64,000 nucleotides of DNA from positions 1 to 64,000 of the forward strand of contig NZ_CCDG010000005.1 of the NCBI RefSeq assembly GCF_000723885.1, in the 5' to 3' direction. How positions within the stretch are numbered: position 1 is the first letter of the stretch; each line of letters opens with the position of its first letter. Positions 59,503-64,000 of this stretch are shown piece after piece. The notes under the pieces were generated by a model. It saw only the letters and a list, made by a program, of their open reading frames with translations. It ran no database searches and was not told the DNA's origin. A program made the translations under genes and the position numbers. The stretch is from Paenibacillus camerounensis (lineage in GTDB: Bacteria > Bacillota > Bacilli > Paenibacillales > Paenibacillaceae).

Positions 59503-60639
59503 ATGAACAATGGGAAGCTCGCAGCGGGTATTCTGGCCGCAGTCATCGCTTTAAGTCCGGGATCGGCCGCAGCGGCCGCAGACAGTGCTATTATGTTGAA
59601 TTACAAAGAAACATCAATGGGGAGCAGCCAAGTGGTTACGGCAGGAACTACGCTTGTTCCGCTGCAGCAGCTGGCATTGAATATGGGCTACTCTCTCAGC
59701 TGGGACCAGACTGCAAAGTCGGCAAAGCTGGTTCGCCCCGGCCGCGAAGTTGCGCTGACTGCCGGTACTGTCAGCGCAACTGTAGATGGTACTGCATCAA
59801 GCCTGACTAAGGCGCCGCGTATTCTCAAAGGTAAAATCTATGTGCCGCTGGTGTCGGCAGTCAGTCTGCTGGGCGGCAAAACCGTGTATGATAAAAGCAG
59901 CAACAGCTTGAACATTGTAGATGAGCTTCGCTACTCTGTTGCTTCGTCCCAAGGCAGAACCTACTGGGTTTCACAAAACAACGGCGATGTCTTTTATAGC
60001 ACCTCTGCTTCCGGCAAGCCGGTGCTGATCGGTGAGCTTCCGTCTGCTGACCTGATTTATACCCATAGCCTTGAGGTTAAGAATGTAGGTAAGGGTACGG
60101 AGCTTTTGCTGCTCACGGATAACCACTATGCCATGTTCAATGATTTCAGCAATAGCTACCAGGTTCTGATTCAGAACGGAAAAATCTTGAAGCAGATGGA
60201 ATATCACTATATTATCAGGTCATACATAAAGGCTCCGCTGCTAACAACCTCTCAGCTCTACATGACAGATGGCGGAAGCGTTCAGTACATTAATGCAGAC
60301 GGCAGTCCGGGCAAGCAGTTTAATCTTGAAGCCATCACAGGCACAGAGGGACAATACACCATTGAATATGCGGCACAGGATATCATTCTTGCAAGGTTAA
60401 TCACGAATACACAGCTGTATGCAATTAATACGGCAAGCGGAGCAGTGACCAATCTTAGTGAACAATTAATCAGTGCGGGGGACCGTAAGGAGTGGGACCG
60501 GGCGGACGGATCGGATGATTTCTATCTGACTAAAATGCTGGTGCTGAAGAAGCGGGAGGGCAACGTGATGACCTTCACCTATGCAACTATTCCAGACGGG
60601 AAAGTGAAAACGGTGACGTATACAGTGGATTCGAAGTAA
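59503..60639 (+). CDS. Secreted stalk-domain protein
   Basis: A 378-residue exported protein with a signal peptide (about 1-27) and an N-terminal stalk domain like the copper amine oxidase N domain (VTAGTTLVPLQQLALNMGYSLSWDQTAKSAKL then KGKIYVPLVSAVSLLGGKTVYD). The remaining 230 residues look like repeated beta strands with YTHSLEVKNV, LLLTDNHYAMF and similar motifs. Role unknown; the stalk domain binds the wall in other Paenibacillus proteins. GGGGAGAG precedes the ATG. Confidence 0.8.
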   Translation: MNNGKLAAGILAAVIALSPGSAAAAADSAIMLNYKETSMGSSQVVTAGTTLVPLQQLALNMGYSLSWDQTAKSAKLVRPGREVALTAGTVSATVDGTASSLTKAPRILKGKIYVPLVSAVSLLGGKTVYDKSSNSLNIVDELRYSVASSQGRTYWVSQNNGDVFYSTSASGKPVLIGELPSADLIYTHSLEVKNVGKGTELLLLTDNHYAMFNDFSNSYQVLIQNGKILKQMEYHYIIRSYIKAPLLTTSQLYMTDGGSVQYINADGSPGKQFNLEAITGTEGQYTIEYAAQDIILARLITNTQLYAINTASGAVTNLSEQLISAGDRKEWDRADGSDDFYLTKMLVLKKREGNVMTFTYATIPDGKVKTVTYTVDSK

Positions 60640-60666
60640 GGGTGGCGCCGGCCAAGGAGGAGTGTA

Positions 60667-61107
60667 ATGGGAAAAATAACGGTTGTAGCACGCTGTCTAT
60701 CAATCGGTATGGCTGTCCTTGTAGCAGGCTGCAGTAATTTTGCCTCCGGAGAGCCCAAAGAGGTGGACTTGCAGCAGCTTAGCAGCGGAGCTAAGAGCTT
60801 TGTAGACCAGATCAAGGATGAGAGCGGACTGTATCTTTATTCTCCTGCCGGAGAGCAGGCCTATCTTATTGTTAATCATTTGGTAACCGGCCAAGATGAG
60901 GAGGCCCGGTATCTGGAGTCGTTGAAGAGCGAATTAAAGGACCATTTATTAAGATTAGACGTGAATGAGCTGGGAACAATGGAGTATACCGATAAGCGGC
61001 TGGGGAAAATAAGGTTCTTTGAGCTGGGCGACAGCAGCCGGGACTACAATGCCATTCAAGTGTATAAAAACGGAGTCGTGAGCAAATTCGATTCTATCGG
61101 CGGTTAG
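60667..61107 (+). CDS. Small lipoprotein of unknown function
   Basis: A 146-residue lipoprotein with lipobox VAGC (Cys22). The mature part is acidic and ends with beta strands (LGKIRFFELGDSSRDYNAIQVYKNG). It lies 27 bases after the stalk-domain gene with AAGGAGGAG upstream, so the two are probably cotranscribed. No family recognised. Confidence 0.75.
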   Translation: MGKITVVARCLSIGMAVLVAGCSNFASGEPKEVDLQQLSSGAKSFVDQIKDESGLYLYSPAGEQAYLIVNHLVTGQDEEARYLESLKSELKDHLLRLDVNELGTMEYTDKRLGKIRFFELGDSSRDYNAIQVYKNGVVSKFDSIGG

Positions 61108-61133
61108 ATATAACTCAGGTACAATATTATCAA

Positions 61134-61184
61134 AAAAGAGATGCGCTACAACCGGGGGGACGGTCTGCAAGGCATCTCTTTTAT
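61134..61184. terminator. Bidirectional terminator
   Basis: AAAAGAGATGC pairs with GCATCTCTTTT; inner GACGGTCTGC-type pairing is partial. It serves the small lipoprotein gene and the convergent oxidoreductase. Confidence 0.78.
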
Positions 61185-61196
61185 ATTGAATAGCAA

Positions 61197-62237
61197 TTAT
61201 TTCACGGCCAGTTCCTGCCGTACAATCGGTGCAACCTTAGTGCCAAGCAGCTCAATCGCGCGCATAACCTCACGGTGCGGCATCGTACCGACGTTGACAT
61301 GGAGGAAGAACCGGGTTACACCCAGATTTTTGTGCAGCAGAATAATCTTCTCGGCGACGTACTCGGAGTCACCTACATACAGTGCTCCGCGCAGGCTGCG
61401 GGCGTCATCATAGGTGGCCCGGTTGTAGGTCTGGCCCCAGCCGCGTTCACGCCCGATAACATTCATCTGTGCCTGGGTGGACGGGTAGAACAAGGCGGCT
61501 GCCTGCTCTGTAGTTTCTCCGACGAAGCCGTGGGAATGAGTAGCGATCTGCAGCTTATCGGGGTTATGTCCGGCCCGTGCAGCCGCTTCCTTATAGAGCT
61601 TCACCAGCGGTGCAAATCGCTCCGGCATGCCGCCGATGATGGCGAACGCTACCGGGAGGCCGAGTGTACCGGCCCGGATGGCGGATTCCGGGTTGCCGCC
61701 TGTTGCAATCCACACCGGCAGCGGGTCCTGAACCGCACGCGGATAAACCGGCAGATTGTCGATTGCCGGGCGGTGGCCGCCGCGCCAGGTTACCTTCTCA
61801 GAGGCCCGGATTTTGAGCAGCAGCTCAAGATTCTCTTCGAATAATTCGTTATAATCATCCAGACTGTAGCCGAACAGCGGGAAGGACTCGATAAAAGATC
61901 CCCGTCCTGCCATAATCTCCGCACGTCCGTTCGAAATGCCGTCAAGTGTGGCGAATTGCTGATAGACCCTGACCGGATCATCCGACGAAAGTACAGATAC
62001 GGCGCTGGTAAGCCGGATGCTCTTGGTCATTGCTGCAGCAGCAGCCAGCACAACCGCAGGTGCACTTCCGGCATAGTCGGCACGGTGATGCTCTCCAATT
62101 CCATATACATCCAGTCCGACCTGGTCGGCAAGGACGATTTCCTCTACTGCCTCGCGCAGTCTTTCAGCATGGCTGATTACCTTGCCGGTAACCGGATCGG
62201 GTGTCGTTTCCAAAAAAGTACTAATCCCTATTTCCAT
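61197..62237 (-). CDS. LLM-class flavin-dependent oxidoreductase
   Basis: A 346-residue luciferase-like monooxygenase. Features: [53 protein letters not shown] and [17 protein letters not shown], all typical of the LLM superfamily. Uses FMNH2 or F420 type chemistry; the substrate is unknown. On the minus strand AGGGAGG lies about ten bases before the ATG. Confidence 0.92.
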   Translation of the reverse strand: MEIGISTFLETTPDPVTGKVISHAERLREAVEEIVLADQVGLDVYGIGEHHRADYAGSAPAVVLAAAAAMTKSIRLTSAVSVLSSDDPVRVYQQFATLDGISNGRAEIMAGRGSFIESFPLFGYSLDDYNELFEENLELLLKIRASEKVTWRGGHRPAIDNLPVYPRAVQDPLPVWIATGGNPESAIRAGTLGLPVAFAIIGGMPERFAPLVKLYKEAAARAGHNPDKLQIATHSHGFVGETTEQAAALFYPSTQAQMNVIGRERGWGQTYNRATYDDARSLRGALYVGDSEYVAEKIILLHKNLGVTRFFLHVNVGTMPHREVMRAIELLGTKVAPIVRQELAVK

Positions 62238-62433
62238 CTTAATCCGCCTCCCTTTTCATATGTTTATATTACTATACTTTATAATGTTTCTCAACTTTAG
62301 TAAGTGGAATTCCTGAATTTATTTTATACTGCTCTGACCTGCCGCGTTATACCCAATTATGATAACCTGGACCGTTCTGCCGTTACTGCCCCCAATTGCG
62401 GGACATAGCTTATTGTAATAACGGACGAAAGCG

Positions 62434-64000
62434 GTGATCGGAGTGGGGGAAGGGATAGGAAATACGGCGAGCGGCTTCGCTGCCCATGCTGAAGGATTGA
62501 ACACGACTGCGAGCGGCGCAGCTGCTCACTCAGAAGGCTTTATCACGGTTGCCGGCGGAAACAGCTCACACGCCGAGGGCAGCACCACAGTCGCAAGTGC
62601 CAGTGCATCCCATGCTGAAGGTTATCTTACACAGGCAACGAATGATACGGCCCATGCTGAAGGCACCTCAACAACGGCCAGCGGAGTAGCTTCGCATGCT
62701 GAGGGATATATGACTCATGCACTGGGAGAGCGCACGCATACGGAAGGTTCCATGACACTGGCAGCAGGAGCGGAAGCCCACGCCGAAGGCAATGCAACAC
62801 AGGCCTGGGGAGACTATTCGCATACGGAAGGCCTTAGCACATCGACTCAAGCCGGTGCAGCAAGTGCCCACGCCGAAGGAGAAGGGAACTCGGCGGCCGG
62901 AAGGGCATCCCATGCTGAAGGCGGCGGTGCCGACCAGCAGGGCAATCCGGCACCTAACTTTGCGGGTGGCGCAGGCTCTCATGCGGAGGGAGTGGGTACA
63001 ACCTCACTGGGCTTTGCCTCCCACGCGGAAGGCGGAACCCCGGACATAACGGCTGCGGCAGGGCCGGTGGCGCAGGCTGACTTCGCCCATGCCGAGGGCC
63101 AGAGTACAACGGCCAGCGGGACGGCTGCCCATGCCGAAGGCTTCCAGACGACAGCCAGCGGCCCGTCAGCCCATGCGGAGGGGGCTAACTCAGCAGCCAG
63201 CGGACCCTTCAGCCATGCCGAAGGCGTAAGTACACTGGCCAGCGGCGCCTATGCCCATGCCGAAGGCGCCAATACAACAGCCGACGGACAGGCATCGCAT
63301 GCCGGGGGCTTCATGACGCAGGCCTTCGGGGCGAATTCACATGCTGAAGGCGAGAATACGACTGTGATGCCCGGGCATACCGGCTCGCATATTATGGGCC
63401 GGAACGGTTCAACACGGTTCGCCTATTCCTGGCATCTGGCTAACGGGCTGGCGGTAGGGCCAAGTCTTAATTCAGCGGTAATTGAAGGGGCTACAGGAAA
63501 TCTTTATCTGGATGGTACTGTTATCTCCCCGGCTGCAGCCGATTATGCGGAGATGTTCGAGACGTCCGACGGCCAGGCGCTGGAGCCCGGATATTTTGTC
63601 ACCTTTGACGGGGGCAGCGAGAAGATCCGCAGAGCCCATGCCGGGGATTCGTACATTCTTGGGGTAGTCAGCGGAAGACCGGCTATTCTGGCGGATTCCA
63701 GTGATTTGCGCTGGCATAAGCTGCTCGTGACAGATGAATGGGACCGGATTCAGTACCGGGAGGTTGAGGTACCGGAGGTCAAGGATACAGAGGGCAATGT
63801 AGTCCGTGCAGCCTCTTCCGTAATAGAGCCGGTCCTGAATCCCGACTGGAACGCCGCAGAAGAGTATATACCGCGAATGCAAAGAGACGAGTGGGTAGCG
63901 GTCGGGGTAGTCGGCAAGCTGCTTGTCCGTGATGACGGTACCTGCCGGCCGGGAGGCTATTGTATGCCGAATGCCGATGGCATTGCGACAGACGCTTCTG
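62434..64000 (+). CDS. HAEG-repeat protein with Peptidase_G2 end (3' end outside window)
   Basis: An open frame running off the window end, at least 522 residues. Residues about 5-310 hold about 20 repeats of a 14-residue-type unit (x-x-A-S-G-x-x-S/A-H-A-E-G), like YadA-head-type beta rolls. From residue about 365 a Peptidase_G2 (IMC autoproteolytic, tailspike chaperone) domain follows: DYAEMFET, GYFVTFDG, SYILGVVSG, VTDEWDRIQY, LNPDWN and EWVAVGVVGKLLVRDDGTC. No signal peptide is visible. The start is uncertain: in-frame GTGs at 62434 and 62443 lack a good ribosome binding site; an in-frame stop lies at 62419. Confidence 0.75.
   Translation, partial: MIGVGEGIGNTASGFAAHAEGLNTTASGAAAHSEGFITVAGGNSSHAEGSTTVASASASHAEGYLTQATNDTAHAEGTSTTASGVASHAEGYMTHALGERTHTEGSMTLAAGAEAHAEGNATQAWGDYSHTEGLSTSTQAGAASAHAEGEGNSAAGRASHAEGGGADQQGNPAPNFAGGAGSHAEGVGTTSLGFASHAEGGTPDITAAAGPVAQADFAHAEGQSTTASGTAAHAEGFQTTASGPSAHAEGANSAASGPFSHAEGVSTLASGAYAHAEGANTTADGQASHAGGFMTQAFGANSHAEGENTTVMPGHTGSHIMGRNGSTRFAYSWHLANGLAVGPSLNSAVIEGATGNLYLDGTVISPAAADYAEMFETSDGQALEPGYFVTFDGGSEKIRRAHAGDSYILGVVSGRPAILADSSDLRWHKLLVTDEWDRIQYREVEVPEVKDTEGNVVRAASSVIEPVLNPDWNAAEEYIPRMQRDEWVAVGVVGKLLVRDDGTCRPGGYCMPNADGIATDAS

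Noticed and set aside
62458..63360. CRISPR-like array for the repeated segment
   Set aside because: The repeats are in one open frame, differ at wobble positions and encode HAEG units; there are no spacers of constant length.

Overview
The window looks like a Paenibacillus chromosome or that of a close relative (Bacillota, roughly 50% GC by eye). It has the Bacillus-type rRNA-tRNA array, the sigW-rsiW-cdaA-cdaR-glmM-glmS block, a glmS ribozyme, stalk-domain (copper-amine-oxidase-like N-terminal) proteins, YesN/YesM two-component genes and GTG/TTG starts behind strong ribosome binding sites.

Region 1 (1-1340) is the tail of an rRNA operon: the last bases of 23S, a 5S gene and twelve tRNA genes ending in a terminator. 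Region 2 (1395-19067) is a PBSX-like contractile tail island. It holds an ImmA/ImmR-type control pair, an ArpU-type late regulator, then tail terminator, YqzN/YkzM protein, sheath, tube, a chaperone pair joined by an A AAA AAC frameshift site, a short tape measure, baseplate, three fibre-like proteins and a lysis cassette. There is no integrase, replication, terminase, portal or capsid gene, so it is best read as a headless phage-tail-like bacteriocin (tailocin).

Region 3 (19421-30352) is core: ppc, sigW with its anti-sigma factor, the diadenylate cyclase cdaA with cdaR, glmM, and glmS behind a glmS ribozyme. Region 4 (30690-32456) has an LprI-like lipoprotein and a PadR regulator with two DUF1048 proteins. 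Region 5 (32648-39599) is kdp: a 36-residue membrane peptide, kdpF, kdpA, kdpB, kdpC and a 777-residue protein made of two KdpD sensor halves with no histidine kinase domain. Region 6 (39864-42554) has a DinB-fold protein, a short orphan ORF, a SUFU-domain protein and a histidine phosphatase.

Region 7 (42662-56084) is a galactoside island: AraC regulator, GH4 alpha-galactosidase, sugar O-acetyltransferase, YesN/YesM, a sugar ABC importer without its own ATPase, and a GH2 beta-galactosidase. Region 8 (56284-64000) holds secreted or lipid-anchored proteins, a KamA-family radical SAM enzyme on the minus strand, a cysteine hydrolase, a luciferase-like oxidoreductase and, cut by the window edge, a protein with about twenty HAEG repeats and a Peptidase_G2 (intramolecular chaperone) end.

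The most interesting thread is cyclic di-AMP. The window makes it (cdaA/cdaR), carries a potassium pump next to a tandem KdpD sensor whose family binds it through the USP domain, and has a ydaO-type c-di-AMP riboswitch with promoter and terminator (58503-58734, minus strand) ahead of the KamA-like gene. This suggests c-di-AMP control of an aminomutase whose product could be an osmolyte.
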